Positions 1 through 9,360 of a stretch of 64,000 nucleotides of DNA are shown one piece after another. The position numbers were made by a program, and so were the translations under genes. Location: assembly GCA_965263345.1 (NCBI GenBank), contig CBDHHC010000024.1, forward strand, positions 1,054,001 through 1,118,000, written 5' to 3'. Every line of letters starts with the position of its first letter. Within the stretch, counting starts at the first letter, position 1. This DNA is from CBDHHC01 sp965263345. GTDB taxonomy: Bacteria > Pseudomonadota > Alphaproteobacteria > Rhizobiales > CBDHHC01. Below the pieces are notes generated by a model that was not told the DNA's origin, ran no database searches, and worked only from the letters and a program-made list of their open reading frames with translations.

Positions 1-1431
1 TTTAACTTTTTCTAAAAGCCTTTTGGTATCCTGAATACTCTGATTGAGTTTCTCAGAATTATAAGAACTTATCCCTGTCGCATTCTGTGATGATGAAACT
101 TCCATACTATTCGACTTTTGTCGAACAGTTGCCATCACGCCTTTGCTAACAGTTCTTAATGTTCGCACAACTTTTGCTAAATTTTCCGCATGTTTGCTGG
201 TAAGCATCTGAGATGAAATAACGTTCGATAGACGAGGCATTCCAGAGGAAAATTCAAGGACATAAGCAAGAAACTTGCGATCAATCTCACTTTCCGCATT
301 AATATTAAAGCCATTATCGCCAGAAATAACGCCAACTTCACGCGCATAAGGCAATAAGGACTGGTTTAATGCCTCAAAATCAATTTGCTCTCCTGATCTT
401 AAAGACATATTACTCCAATTCGCACTACCTAAAATAATCGGAATATTATACCCTGGGAACTCATGATCAATCTGGTGACGAATATAATGAAAAATACTCT
501 CAGCATCAGCACTCACAAATGAAAGTTCATCAATGCGATTTACAAAAATGACCAATCTCTCTTTGCGCAAACCATGAAGAATACGAATAAGCGAGAGGTC
601 TGCATCAGAAAGTTGAGTATGAGCAGTCAAAACGAGAATAAAAATATCTGCTTGCAAATTTTGCCTGGTAATTTCATCACGCATAAGAAGGGGGTCATCT
701 GTACCAGGAGTATCGATAAGTGTAACTGGAAATGCAAAAGGTTCTTGTGGTAAAAACAAATCGGCATACTTAGTGACATCAGCGTATTTGCCAATTTCTG
801 CTCCACCGATAGGCAACTCCTCAGATCCCGCAGCGAGATATTTTTGTAAAACTTCTAAATTCACAACATCATAACTATGACCACGCCCCAGCAGACTTGT
901 GTAATCATCACCCAAACGAGCACGCGCACGTTCATCAAGTTCGGACGAATGTTGTTCAAAAAGCTCTCTTGGGATTTTGGACTCATGCGAACTAGATGAT
1001 TCTGGCACTTTGCCTTTTTTAAGAATAATATCCCATTCTTCAGAACTAAAGAAATGAGCTTGAAATCCATATTTAGGCGCACCAGGACGCCCCATATGTA
1101 TCCGAGTTACGGCACTCGTACATGGTGCCAGATCCACAGGAAGCAGATTCTTATTTCCAATAAGAGAATTTACCAGAGTCGTCTTACCAGATTTTGGCTG
1201 CCCTAGAACCGCAATTTTACAATTTCCTGTTGCAATTTCTGATAGCAGTTTACGAACGAGCAATTCAAGCTGGCCACTTAAAATGCCAGCTAATTGCTCT
1301 CCGACACTGTCGATTTGGTGCGTTAAGTCAGCAAGTTCCCTACCAATACCTCTAATATGTATTGGTTCAACCCAGTGGCTCAACTTATAGCTTTGCTCAG
1401 AACCTTGAATCAGGGGTTGCTGAACTTTCAT
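1..1431 (-). CDS. Dynamin-family GTPase, C-terminus cut by window edge
   Basis: A frame of 477 codons runs leftward from an ATG at 1431 and is still open at base 1. It has a GTPase domain: the G1 loop GQPKSGKT lies at residues 77-84, the G3 motif DTPG at 240-243 and the G4-like motif NRID at 298-301. The long insert between G1 and G3 and the Gln/Ser/Lys-rich, probably helical end fit bacterial dynamin-like proteins, which bind GTP and act on membranes. The actual cell role cannot be read from the sequence. No neighbour is co-oriented and close, so it may be transcribed alone. A single-domain Era-like GTPase is less likely because the protein continues well past G4. Confidence 0.8.
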   Translation of the reverse strand, partial: MKVQQPLIQGSEQSYKLSHWVEPIHIRGIGRELADLTHQIDSVGEQLAGILSGQLELLVRKLLSEIATGNCKIAVLGQPKSGKTTLVNSLIGNKNLLPVDLAPCTSAVTRIHMGRPGAPKYGFQAHFFSSEEWDIILKKGKVPESSSSHESKIPRELFEQHSSELDERARARLGDDYTSLLGRGHSYDVVNLEVLQKYLAAGSEELPIGGAEIGKYADVTKYADLFLPQEPFAFPVTLIDTPGTDDPLLMRDEITRQNLQADIFILVLTAHTQLSDADLSLIRILHGLRKERLVIFVNRIDELSFVSADAESIFHYIRHQIDHEFPGYNIPIILGSANWSNMSLRSGEQIDFEALNQSLLPYAREVGVISGDNGFNINAESEIDRKFLAYVLEFSSGMPRLSNVISSQMLTSKHAENLAKVVRTLRTVSKGVMATVRQKSNSMEVSSSQNATGISSYNSEKLNQSIQDTKRLLEKVK

Positions 1432-1912
1432 ATTGCCTCACTTAACTCGTTTTTCAACTTAACCGCTTTAATTTTCTTAAACAAATGAGAGACATATTTA
1501 AACTAAATATGCAAAACAGAACATCATATACAGATTTACTAGCAGCTTAACATAATCATATAATGCATTCTGACACATAACCCAATAAATTTGTCTATTT
1601 AAGGAACAAGAATAGCAACTAATTTTAAAATGAAAAGTTTGATTTTTTTTATGGTTTCCAGCAGCTTACTTTAAAAAACAACAAGTTAAAACAAATATTC
1701 TCCAAACATATTAAACATAAACAAGAGCATAAAAACTAAAGAATCAACCCCAGAATATACAACAAGAAGTATATTTAAGAAAAAATATCGCCCCTAAAAC
1801 ACAAAAAAACATGAAAATACTTCAAATTGAGAAAAAATATCAGAAAACACATAAATAAAACAAACCTGAAAATTAAAAAAACTTACTTTTACCAGAAAAC
1901 CTTACACAGACA
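1432..1912. other. AT-rich gap, no gene seen
   Basis: About 480 bases lie between the GTPase start and the anmK stop. The stretch is dominated by A and T runs. No frame with a credible start, no RNA gene and no clear hairpin was found. It must hold the promoter of the leftward GTPase gene. Confidence 0.5.
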
Positions 1913-3031
1913 CTAACCAGTGACGACAACACCACCTGATAACGGTTGTTCAACCCCCGTAGTTCCGGGGAATGTAATAGGATATTTTTTCATAGAACGG
2001 GTCGCAAGATATGCAAAAGCTTGTGCTTCAATGAAATTTGTATTCCATCCTAATTCATGCGCTAGTCGAACCTCGGTGACACCATAATTTTGAATAGCAT
2101 GCTTGAACATACCACAAAATACCGGATTAGACACTCCACCACCTGTTAGAACCCATATTCTGGGGAATTCTGGCATATGTTTAATACTGGATGCCAAACT
2201 ATGCGCTGTAAAAGCTGTCAATGTTGCGGCACCATCTTCCAGACTGAGCCTTTCAACTGGCTGATAGTTAAAATCACCTCGATCTAAGGATTTTGGCGGA
2301 CGAATATCAAAAAATGGGTGACGCATTAAAGTAGCCAATCTATCCTGATTAACACGACCAGCCCCTGCAATTAAACCGTCAATATCCATAAGTTTTCCAG
2401 TATGTTTATTGACCCAATCATCAATCAATGCATTACCAGGACCTGTATCAAAGGCCAGCAATTCTCCACGATGCCCAATCCATGTAACATTTGCGACCCC
2501 TCCGATATTTACGATAACTGCAGGCCGAGGTATTCTGGAGAAGTCAGCCAGAGCCGTATGATAAACAGGAACCAAAGGAGCCCCTTGCCCACCATTCTCC
2601 ACATCATGTGCTCGAAGGTCATAAACAACTGGCACACCAAAAAATTTATGAATTTGTGGACCTATTCCCAACTGGATCGTAAGGGATTTTTCTGGATCAT
2701 GACGTACTGTTTGACCATGAAAGCCTATGATATCAAGGGCTTCAACCGAAATTCTTTGATTTGATAAAAATGATTTAATAGCTTCGATATGTGCTTTAGT
2801 AATTGCCCCCTCAACATGAGAAAGCTGGCCAGGACGATCAAACCTATTTTGTATTTGCTTGGCTTCAATTAAGGCATGTTCGATAATGTTACGCAACTCT
2901 ATGGGATAAGGGGTAAACTGTGTTGGCCCAAAAGACTCAATGATTTCACCATTTGTTTTCAAAAGGGCAATATCAATACCATCCATAGAAGTGCCACTCA
3001 TAAGTCCAAGGGCTGTCAGCATATCTTTCAT
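1913..3031 (-). CDS. anmK: Anhydro-N-acetylmuramic acid kinase
   Basis: The 372-residue product phosphorylates and opens 1,6-anhydro-MurNAc to MurNAc-6-phosphate, a cytoplasmic step of peptidoglycan recycling. The N-terminal phosphate-binding signature GLMSGTSMDGID is present, followed by the sugar-kinase-fold segments FDTGPGNALIDDW and LTGGGVSNP. Length matches the family. GAGAG about 7 bases before the ATG supports the start. The gene is divergent from tyrS, an arrangement common in Alphaproteobacteria. The link to wall recycling fits the possible cell-wall cluster a few kilobases to the right, but no shared regulation is visible. Confidence 0.95.
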   Translation of the reverse strand: MKDMLTALGLMSGTSMDGIDIALLKTNGEIIESFGPTQFTPYPIELRNIIEHALIEAKQIQNRFDRPGQLSHVEGAITKAHIEAIKSFLSNQRISVEALDIIGFHGQTVRHDPEKSLTIQLGIGPQIHKFFGVPVVYDLRAHDVENGGQGAPLVPVYHTALADFSRIPRPAVIVNIGGVANVTWIGHRGELLAFDTGPGNALIDDWVNKHTGKLMDIDGLIAGAGRVNQDRLATLMRHPFFDIRPPKSLDRGDFNYQPVERLSLEDGAATLTAFTAHSLASSIKHMPEFPRIWVLTGGGVSNPVFCGMFKHAIQNYGVTEVRLAHELGWNTNFIEAQAFAYLATRSMKKYPITFPGTTGVEQPLSGGVVVTG

Positions 3032-3235
3032 AAAAAATCTCTCAGAAAACGAATGTCAAACATTGCGAAATTAACAAATACGACATATACCAACGACTGG
3101 TATATGGACTGAGGCACATAAGAAGGTGTCTTAATAGTTAATCATAAGAATATGATTAATTTTGTGCCACATCGCATACACATACAAAACTTTTCTACTG
3201 ATATACAAAACCTAAGCAAGAATGAAGTAAATATT

Positions 3236-4489
3236 ATGGCCAATTACAAGTCAGACTTTTTAAACGAATTGAGTTCACGTGGATTTATACATCAATGCAC
3301 AGATGATCAGGCTCTTGATTCTAAAGCAAAAAGCGACATCATCACTGGGTATATTGGCTTTGATTGCACAGCCTCAAGTCTACATGTTGGCAGCTTGCTT
3401 GTTATAATGATCTTGCGAAAAATGCAGCAAGCAGGACATAAACCTGTCGTCCTCATGGGTGGAGGAACAACAAAAGTAGGAGACCCATCCGGTAAAGATG
3501 AGTCGCGTCAGTTGCTCACTGAAGATAAAATTAACGAAAATATGTCTGGCATCAAAAAGGTTTTTGAAAAATTCTTAACCTTTGGAGATGGACCAACAGA
3601 CGCAATTATGGTCAATAATGCAGAATGGTTAGATAAGCTAGAATATATTGATTTCCTTAGAGATTATGGTCCCCACTTTACAATCAATAGAATGCTTACA
3701 TTTGACTCAGTTAAACTAAGACTGGAACGTGAACAACCTCTCACATTCCTTGAGTTTAATTACATGCTCTTACAAGCCTATGATTTTCTAGAGCTGAAAA
3801 AAAATTATAATTGCACCTTACAAATGGGCGGCTCAGACCAATGGGGCAATATCATCAATGGTATAGACTTAACAAGAAGAATTGATGGTTCTGAAGTTTA
3901 CGGCTTAACAGCTCCTCTTTTAACAACATCTACTGGCGCAAAAATGGGTAAAACAGCAGCTGGAGCTGTCTGGCTCAATGAAGATATGCTCAGCCCATAT
4001 GATTACTGGCAATTCTGGAGAAACACAGAAGACGCAGATGTTGGAAAATTTTTAAAGCTATTTACAGAACTCCCTCTTGACGAAATCGAACGTCTTAAGA
4101 ACCTCGAAGGAGCTGAAATAAACGAAGCCAAAAAGATCTTGGCCACAGAAGCAACGACAATGGCACACGGCAAAGAAGCTGCAGAAAATGCTGCCAAAAC
4201 TGCTTTAGAAGCTTTCGAAAAAGGTAAAATCTCAGAAGGTTTACCAACTATTGAAATCACTAAAGATGAAATTTCACAAGGCATCGGCCTTCTGAATGCT
4301 CTCGTACAAGCTGGCTTGGCAAATACAAACAGTGAAGCCAGAAGACATGTTCAAGGTGGTGCCGCAAAAATAAATGATCATTCGATATCAGATGTCAAAA
4401 CACAACTGACATTAGATAACCTGACTGACGAAGGTTTGATCAAACTATCCGTTGGTAAGAAAAAACATGTGCTGATCAAACCTGTCTAA
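3236..4489 (+). CDS. tyrS: Tyrosine--tRNA ligase
   Basis: This class I aminoacyl-tRNA synthetase charges tRNA-Tyr. The HIGH-type motif appears as HVGS, the KMSKS loop as KMGKT, and the tyrosine pocket segment QMGGSDQWGN is intact. A C-terminal S4-like RNA-binding region ends the protein. I place the start at the ATG at 3236, giving 417 residues, the usual bacterial length. The frame is open 28 codons further upstream, but those residues do not look like TyrRS. No strong ribosome-binding site precedes either start. A strong hairpin follows the stop. Confidence 0.95.
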   Translation: MANYKSDFLNELSSRGFIHQCTDDQALDSKAKSDIITGYIGFDCTASSLHVGSLLVIMILRKMQQAGHKPVVLMGGGTTKVGDPSGKDESRQLLTEDKINENMSGIKKVFEKFLTFGDGPTDAIMVNNAEWLDKLEYIDFLRDYGPHFTINRMLTFDSVKLRLEREQPLTFLEFNYMLLQAYDFLELKKNYNCTLQMGGSDQWGNIINGIDLTRRIDGSEVYGLTAPLLTTSTGAKMGKTAAGAVWLNEDMLSPYDYWQFWRNTEDADVGKFLKLFTELPLDEIERLKNLEGAEINEAKKILATEATTMAHGKEAAENAAKTALEAFEKGKISEGLPTIEITKDEISQGIGLLNALVQAGLANTNSEARRHVQGGAAKINDHSISDVKTQLTLDNLTDEGLIKLSVGKKKHVLIKPV

Positions 4490-4531
4490 ATACTATCAAA
4501 CGTAAAGGCAACACCACTCAAGCGCATCAAA

Positions 4532-4556
4532 CTAGCTCTTTTCTATAAAGAGCTAG
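4532..4556. terminator. Hairpin shared by tyrS and the convergent small gene
   Basis: CTAGCTCTTT and AAAGAGCTAG form a perfect 10-bp stem around a five-base loop. On the plus strand a T run follows a few bases later, so it probably terminates tyrS. The stop codon of the convergent gene lies inside the right arm, so it may act in both directions. Confidence 0.7.
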
Positions 4557-4882
4557 CAGTCATGTTTTTTCATACAATGATCAAATTTTTTCGAATGTTT
4601 CTTATAGTGCTTCGCGCATTTATGTTCCTGCTTCTCACAATGATGATCATTATAGCCTTTTTGGCAATGATACCTCATACAGGCTTTATACTTATAAGAG
4701 ACATAACTGCCATAACGTTTAAAACATAGCTTCTTACATAATCCAACAGATCCAAATTGCACCTTTTGGAGATATAGTTTCTCATCAATACCAGAAATAT
4801 CAGCGTTTGAAATGCTAGCCTGCAAAGAAATCGCAAAAACAACACAGATAAAAGAAATAATAAAACAATATTTTTTTTGCAT
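4553..4882 (-). CDS. Small secreted Cys/His-rich protein, unknown function
   Basis: The 109-residue product starts with a basic end and a hydrophobic stretch (residues 5-22) and has a likely signal-peptidase site near residue 27. The mature part holds eight cysteines at 49, 53, 68, 73, 82, 89, 103 and 109, many histidines and many lysines; the last residue is Cys. Eight cysteines in an exported peptide suggest four disulfides or metal binding. I recognise no family. It is convergent with tyrS and shares its terminator. A metal-binding periplasmic protein and a secreted defensin-like peptide are both possible; neither is shown. Confidence 0.65.
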   Translation of the reverse strand: MQKKYCFIISFICVVFAISLQASISNADISGIDEKLYLQKVQFGSVGLCKKLCFKRYGSYVSYKYKACMRYHCQKGYNDHHCEKQEHKCAKHYKKHSKKFDHCMKKHDC

Positions 4883-5068
4883 AAGTACCGTCTCCTTACG
4901 CTCCCCCGCTTATTTCTATTAGGCGCAATAATGGCTTGAATATGGTATAGTCATAAAAAGCCCCCAGAACGAATGACAAACCACGATTTAAAACAACTCA
5001 ATTGACATAATCAACATTTCACACAATGTTGTCATAGATAGAGCAAACAAATTTTTATTAGGGCCAGA

Positions 5069-5848
5069 ATGAACAACGACCACATATTAAAAGTCATTGA
5101 ACAGTTTTGCCAGAGCAATCCAGGAAGAAGCGTCAGTTTCAAAAACCTAAAAACACATAGCAATGTTATCAGCACAAATGGAACGATCTTACGACCTGTC
5201 GCCAGTGTGATGAAAGTCCCCCTTATTATAGCCCTTTATGATGCACATGAGGCAGGCTCTATTAATTTGCATCAAAAATTAAAAATCTCTGATTTTCCAA
5301 AAACACGTTACGTTTCTTTACTTAACGCTTTTTCACCAGAAACAGAATTAATGCTATCTGAAATAGCAGCGCTGGCATTAATCACCAGTGATAACCCCAT
5401 GATCGTTGTCATAAATGATCTAGTGAGTTTTGAAGATACAAATACTGTTTTAAAAAACTGCGGATGCTCAGATAATGCACAAATGGCAGCTGGCTTTACA
5501 GAAGTCGAATTGGGTCCCTTAAATCGTGCAAACCTATTAACATCTAATGATACAATGCTTATTTTAGATCACCTATTAAATCATGAAAAATATCGTCCTA
5601 TTATTACAGCCATGGAAAATAACCTAAGAAATAACCGTATTCCAGCGCTCCTCCCCGACTCAGCTATCATCGCGCATAAAACAGGAAGTCTTGAAGGGGT
5701 TGTCAATAATGTTGGCATAGTAAAGGATGAGAATATACACTATTCAATAGCATTCTTATGCGATAATGAATCTGACTCGACACTAACTTCAAATGAAATC
5801 GCTCAATGCTCTTTGGAGATATATAATAGTCTTAAAAATGAATCTTAA
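5069..5848 (+). CDS. Class A beta-lactamase-fold serine hydrolase
   Basis: The 259-residue product has the three active-site elements of class A penicillin-recognising enzymes: SVMK (Ser46, Lys49), SDN (107-109) and KTG (204-206). The deacylating Glu of true class A beta-lactamases (ExxLN) is not in register: the omega-loop reads ELGPLN at 147-152, placing Leu where Glu is expected. No signal peptide is seen, so the protein is probably cytoplasmic. Both points argue against drug resistance and favour a peptidase or transpeptidase-like role on D-amino-acid peptides. It is convergent with the NlpC/P60-like gene and overlaps its end by four bases. Confidence 0.75.
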   Translation: MNNDHILKVIEQFCQSNPGRSVSFKNLKTHSNVISTNGTILRPVASVMKVPLIIALYDAHEAGSINLHQKLKISDFPKTRYVSLLNAFSPETELMLSEIAALALITSDNPMIVVINDLVSFEDTNTVLKNCGCSDNAQMAAGFTEVELGPLNRANLLTSNDTMLILDHLLNHEKYRPIITAMENNLRNNRIPALLPDSAIIAHKTGSLEGVVNNVGIVKDENIHYSIAFLCDNESDSTLTSNEIAQCSLEIYNSLKNES

Positions 5849-6585
5849 ACAGTTTGATTGACAACACACATCTCATCAGTGCTGGCATATATTATCTGAT
5901 GATCGTCAGACACAAACCCTAATCTGTCAAAATCAAAATTCTGACTCTTCAAAAATTTAAGTAATTGATGATCTTCTGACAGCCCATCAAAATAATTTCG
6001 CAACTCATTTTCCCTCATATGCGGTATAGAAAATCCGCAACGTCTTAAAACAACTTCGATAAGACCACCTTCATCCAATCCCAAATACGAGCGACCTCCA
6101 TATAAATAAGGCGTATTCATAAGTTGATTGGCAATCAGAAACGGATCGGTCGAATACTGCCCCACATCATCAACAGCTTTTGTAATAATCCATTCCCCGC
6201 TGCTAAGCTCTTCCACAGTTGCACTGAAAGACCCAGAGGGAAATATTAATGGTTTTGACTGACCTGTAAGTTGAATATGGGAATTCATAGAAAGAATTCT
6301 TGTCGTTGGACTTTCATGTTCCGGTCTTTCATAAAGATAGGCATAAGGAACATTCACGACATGCGTACTATCTACAAGGTTTTCTGATAACTCATCACTG
6401 CGTAAAAAACCTGTAAGACCACTTTCAATATGCTCACATTTTTTCCAGTCTCTATCAATATCAACAATATGTAACTGTTCTCCATAAAGCACTTGGGATA
6501 ACTGCTCTGCACTCTCATCTGGCTGAGATTGTAGAGAAAGAACATCTCCTAAAAAACTATAAATTTTGTGCTCAAACGAGGTCAT
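5845..6585 (-). CDS. SH3 plus NlpC/P60-like protein lacking the catalytic Cys
   Basis: The 246-residue product resembles two-SH3 NlpC/P60 gamma-D-glutamyl endopeptidases. The segment TPYLYGGRSYLGLDEGGL (158-175) aligns with the usual TPYLWGGRSxxGxDCSGL, but Glu172 replaces the nucleophile Cys and Gly173 the following Ser. The catalytic His region near the C-terminus is also weak. The protein is therefore probably a binding or regulatory pseudoenzyme. The start ATG overlaps the stop of the upstream Mur-ligase gene (ATGA type), which implies translational coupling. There is no signal peptide, unusual for a wall hydrolase but consistent with a cytoplasmic partner of the ligase. Confidence 0.75.
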   Translation of the reverse strand: MTSFEHKIYSFLGDVLSLQSQPDESAEQLSQVLYGEQLHIVDIDRDWKKCEHIESGLTGFLRSDELSENLVDSTHVVNVPYAYLYERPEHESPTTRILSMNSHIQLTGQSKPLIFPSGSFSATVEELSSGEWIITKAVDDVGQYSTDPFLIANQLMNTPYLYGGRSYLGLDEGGLIEVVLRRCGFSIPHMRENELRNYFDGLSEDHQLLKFLKSQNFDFDRLGFVSDDHQIIYASTDEMCVVNQTV

Positions 6586-8165
6586 AACGTAAGTTTCTGC
6601 TCATATAAATCAGGCAAATCATTTTCAAGCAACACAACATCAGCAGCCGTAACATTCTCTTGTAGCCAGGCTTTAGCATCTTCAAAAGATGGCAACTCAA
6701 TCAATTCAGCACCATTTTTTGAGTTATTATAAGCGTCCGCAAATGTAGGAATTCTCTCCCCTTTAATCAGAAGCGTAATATCAACCTTTTCTGAAGCAAT
6801 ACGACCAATTTCTGTATGCTCTTTATCATGAAGGTCACCCAATTCCACCATTCCTGGCGTGACAAGAATTTTTCTTCCATTTTTCGTATTCAACAAATCA
6901 AGAAGATTTATAGCATTTCTAAACCCTTGCGGATTAGAGTTATAGGCATCATCAATCACCTGGCTCCCATTAATATAGGACTTAACCTCTAACCGATGCT
7001 TGATTTGAGGTGTAGATTTCAAAGCAACTTTAATCATCTCCGGCTTAATGCCAATAAAGCAAGCCATAACAAATGCAAGACTAATATTACTCGCATGATG
7101 CTTCCCAAAGATTGGAGCCGATATTGAATAAGTCTCACCATTATAATTTATGTCAATACCAATACCCTTCTCAGTTTGTTCAACTGACATGATCTTGGCA
7201 TCGACATCATCGCCTTCTCCAACAATAATAAAATGTTCTCTTTTATCTTTGACATAGGTCTTCGCATAATTTGAATTCAACACACCTTCCGCAATAACAA
7301 CTTTCCCGCCACGGCTAATGACACGAGTTGCCAGCTCAAACTTCGCTTTTGCAGTTGTCTCAAGATCTTTAAAACGCTCAAAATGGGCAGCACCAATTGC
7401 CGTAATAATACCATGATCTGGCGGTGTGAAATCACACAGCCTATTAATAGACCCTTCGCCATAAGCACCCATTTCGGTCACAAAATACTTACAATTATCC
7501 GCCATTTTTTCGCGGATCATACGGGTAATTCCCATAACCGTATTAATACTTCCTGGGGGAAAATAAGCATGAGTATTTAATTGCAGAATATGCCCAAGAA
7601 CGAGCTTCGTTGATGTCTTCCCAAATGAACCCGTAATCGCAATCGTCTCTGGTTGAATTCTTTCAAACTTAGTAACCGCTTCATTCTTAAATTTATCTTG
7701 AATGCTCTTCTCTAATGGTCTCAACAACATATTCGCAATCATAAGTGTGACTGGAATGAAATGCACACAAACCAAAAAGAAAAAGAAAGACTGAAAATAC
7801 AATTCCAACAACACAACCAAATTCAAAACCAAAGACAACCTGAAAATTCGATTGGCCCTTTGTGTAAGTACAAGTTTCTTTTTCGCCAATTGAAGAGGAT
7901 TAGGCTCAAGATATGAAAAAACCAAAAATAAAACTGCAAGTGCAAAATAGAATATGTAAAGAGGGCCAATCGTTAGAGCTGCAATTGCAACAACAATAAC
8001 GATCAAAGAAAGCCGCTTATCATAAGAATGAGTTCTAAAAATCCAACTCAAAAACCTGGGATTATCATATTCCTCCTGCTGGAAAATATGAAGATACCTT
8101 AACTGCCTCTTATAGACAAAAACAAGAAAGGCAATAAGGGCGATAAATAGAGAAAATTCTGTCAT
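6582..8165 (-). CDS. Membrane-anchored MurF-like Mur ligase
   Basis: The 527-residue product combines several N-terminal membrane segments (roughly 4-20, 52-86 and 110-147) with a cytoplasmic Mur-ligase module. The ATP loop is GSFGKTST at 179-186, and MurF-like segments TEMGAYGEGSI and IDDAYNSNPQGFRNAINLL follow. Mur ligases join an amino acid or dipeptide to a carboxylate using ATP. Ordinary MurF is soluble and lies in the dcw cluster, so this is a paralogue of unknown substrate. It is followed without a gap by the NlpC/P60-like gene and preceded four bases upstream by the alpha/beta hydrolase gene. Confidence 0.85.
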   Translation of the reverse strand: MTEFSLFIALIAFLVFVYKRQLRYLHIFQQEEYDNPRFLSWIFRTHSYDKRLSLIVIVVAIAALTIGPLYIFYFALAVLFLVFSYLEPNPLQLAKKKLVLTQRANRIFRLSLVLNLVVLLELYFQSFFFFLVCVHFIPVTLMIANMLLRPLEKSIQDKFKNEAVTKFERIQPETIAITGSFGKTSTKLVLGHILQLNTHAYFPPGSINTVMGITRMIREKMADNCKYFVTEMGAYGEGSINRLCDFTPPDHGIITAIGAAHFERFKDLETTAKAKFELATRVISRGGKVVIAEGVLNSNYAKTYVKDKREHFIIVGEGDDVDAKIMSVEQTEKGIGIDINYNGETYSISAPIFGKHHASNISLAFVMACFIGIKPEMIKVALKSTPQIKHRLEVKSYINGSQVIDDAYNSNPQGFRNAINLLDLLNTKNGRKILVTPGMVELGDLHDKEHTEIGRIASEKVDITLLIKGERIPTFADAYNNSKNGAELIELPSFEDAKAWLQENVTAADVVLLENDLPDLYEQKLTL

Positions 8166-8169
8166 TGGT

Positions 8170-8928
8170 TTAACTTATGAATTGTTTTATATGTTTTACT
8201 ACTTGATGCCTGCCCTTATCTAAAATGGAATTATGATCCTCTCCATTGATAAGAACAAATTCTGAAGTCTTAATCAAACGGGCATACCGCTCACCAATTT
8301 CTGGTGGCGTATCCACATCATCTGAGCCATAAATCAATTTAACTGGGCAAGATATCTTTTCAGCCACATCAGATAAGTCTTCACGAACGACTTTTGTTAA
8401 AATGTTCCTCATATTGCCGGCACTTTTATAATCTGCACTTCCAAACCGGTCTCTTAAAGCCTCAGTGCTCAATCCAATAAGAGGAGCAACCTTCTTTAAA
8501 GCCTTATAAGTGTAAATTTTACCCTTAACTTTTACAGCTCCAGCCAGACTTCTTTTGCGTGGCAACCCAGCCCCTGCAATAAACAACATCTTTTCAAAGA
8601 GCTCCGGATATTTCGCCCCAATCTGAACACCAACGCGGCACCCAAAAGAATGCCCAACCCAGATAAATGTTTTATTCGGAAACTGTTCTTTCAAAAAAGT
8701 AGCTGTAGCATCCGCATAATCTAAAGTCCCCCAATCGCTTGAAGGCGCAGGCGTTTCCCCAAAGCCAGGAAAATCTATAAGAATATGCGACCCAAAATTC
8801 CGAATAGACTCTATGATTGGCAGAAAGACAGTTCTATTCGCACCCCAACCATGCGCCCAAACAAACACCCTATCTGTATTTGTTTCAATGTACTCATATT
8901 TGAATGGCTCATCATTTTTATGCAACAT
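8170..8928 (-). CDS. Alpha/beta hydrolase
   Basis: The 252-residue product is a serine hydrolase of the alpha/beta fold: oxyanion segment HGWG, nucleophile elbow GHSFG, acid in GSDDVDTPP and His in GEDHNS near the end. I start it at the ATG at 8928 because GAGG lies about ten bases upstream; the frame is open 13 codons further to 8967 but no ribosome-binding site is seen there. It is the first gene of a three-gene leftward operon with the MurF-like ligase and the NlpC/P60-like protein. Its substrate is unknown; hydrolysis of an ester or amide made by the neighbouring ligases would fit the context. Confidence 0.85.
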   Translation of the reverse strand: MLHKNDEPFKYEYIETNTDRVFVWAHGWGANRTVFLPIIESIRNFGSHILIDFPGFGETPAPSSDWGTLDYADATATFLKEQFPNKTFIWVGHSFGCRVGVQIGAKYPELFEKMLFIAGAGLPRKRSLAGAVKVKGKIYTYKALKKVAPLIGLSTEALRDRFGSADYKSAGNMRNILTKVVREDLSDVAEKISCPVKLIYGSDDVDTPPEIGERYARLIKTSEFVLINGEDHNSILDKGRHQVVKHIKQFIS

Positions 8929-9360
8929 TCTTATCAGCCTCAGGAAAGTTATTTGAGCCGCAATCATTTTCTACGGCGAATAGTCTTATATCTGAAATAT
9001 TCCAATATCCAAAGAGTGTGATTTAAGTCTATAGCTTGTTAAGATCAAGAATTCTATAGCATATTGATCTAACACCTTAATATTCAATAGCTATTGTTAC
9101 GCAGAGATCTTAACCATATACCTTAAGCTTTCAAAAATATGTTGATTGTAAGACCAGTTTTTGCAATCACTACGAGAAATATAAGAGAAGTCAAATATTC
9201 CATAATCTAGTATTTCTACAGATTTTCTCTATGAAAATTTATTGTTTTTATCAAACAATATATCATGATATGAAGCAGAACTTAGATCTTCATAAAATAG
9301 AGAAAAAAGGTCTTTTATTATAAAAATCTAGTAATAATAATAACTTAAGCGGTTCATACA
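8929..9360. promoter_or_regulatory. Divergent AT-rich intergenic region
   Basis: These 430 bases separate the leftward hydrolase-ligase operon from the rightward D-Ala-D-Ala-ligase-like gene. They are strongly AT-rich and contain no credible frame. Promoters for both directions must be here, but I cannot place them securely. Confidence 0.4.

Noticed and set aside
5069..5848. Calling this gene an antibiotic-resistance beta-lactamase
   Set aside because: No signal peptide and the deacylating Glu is out of register.
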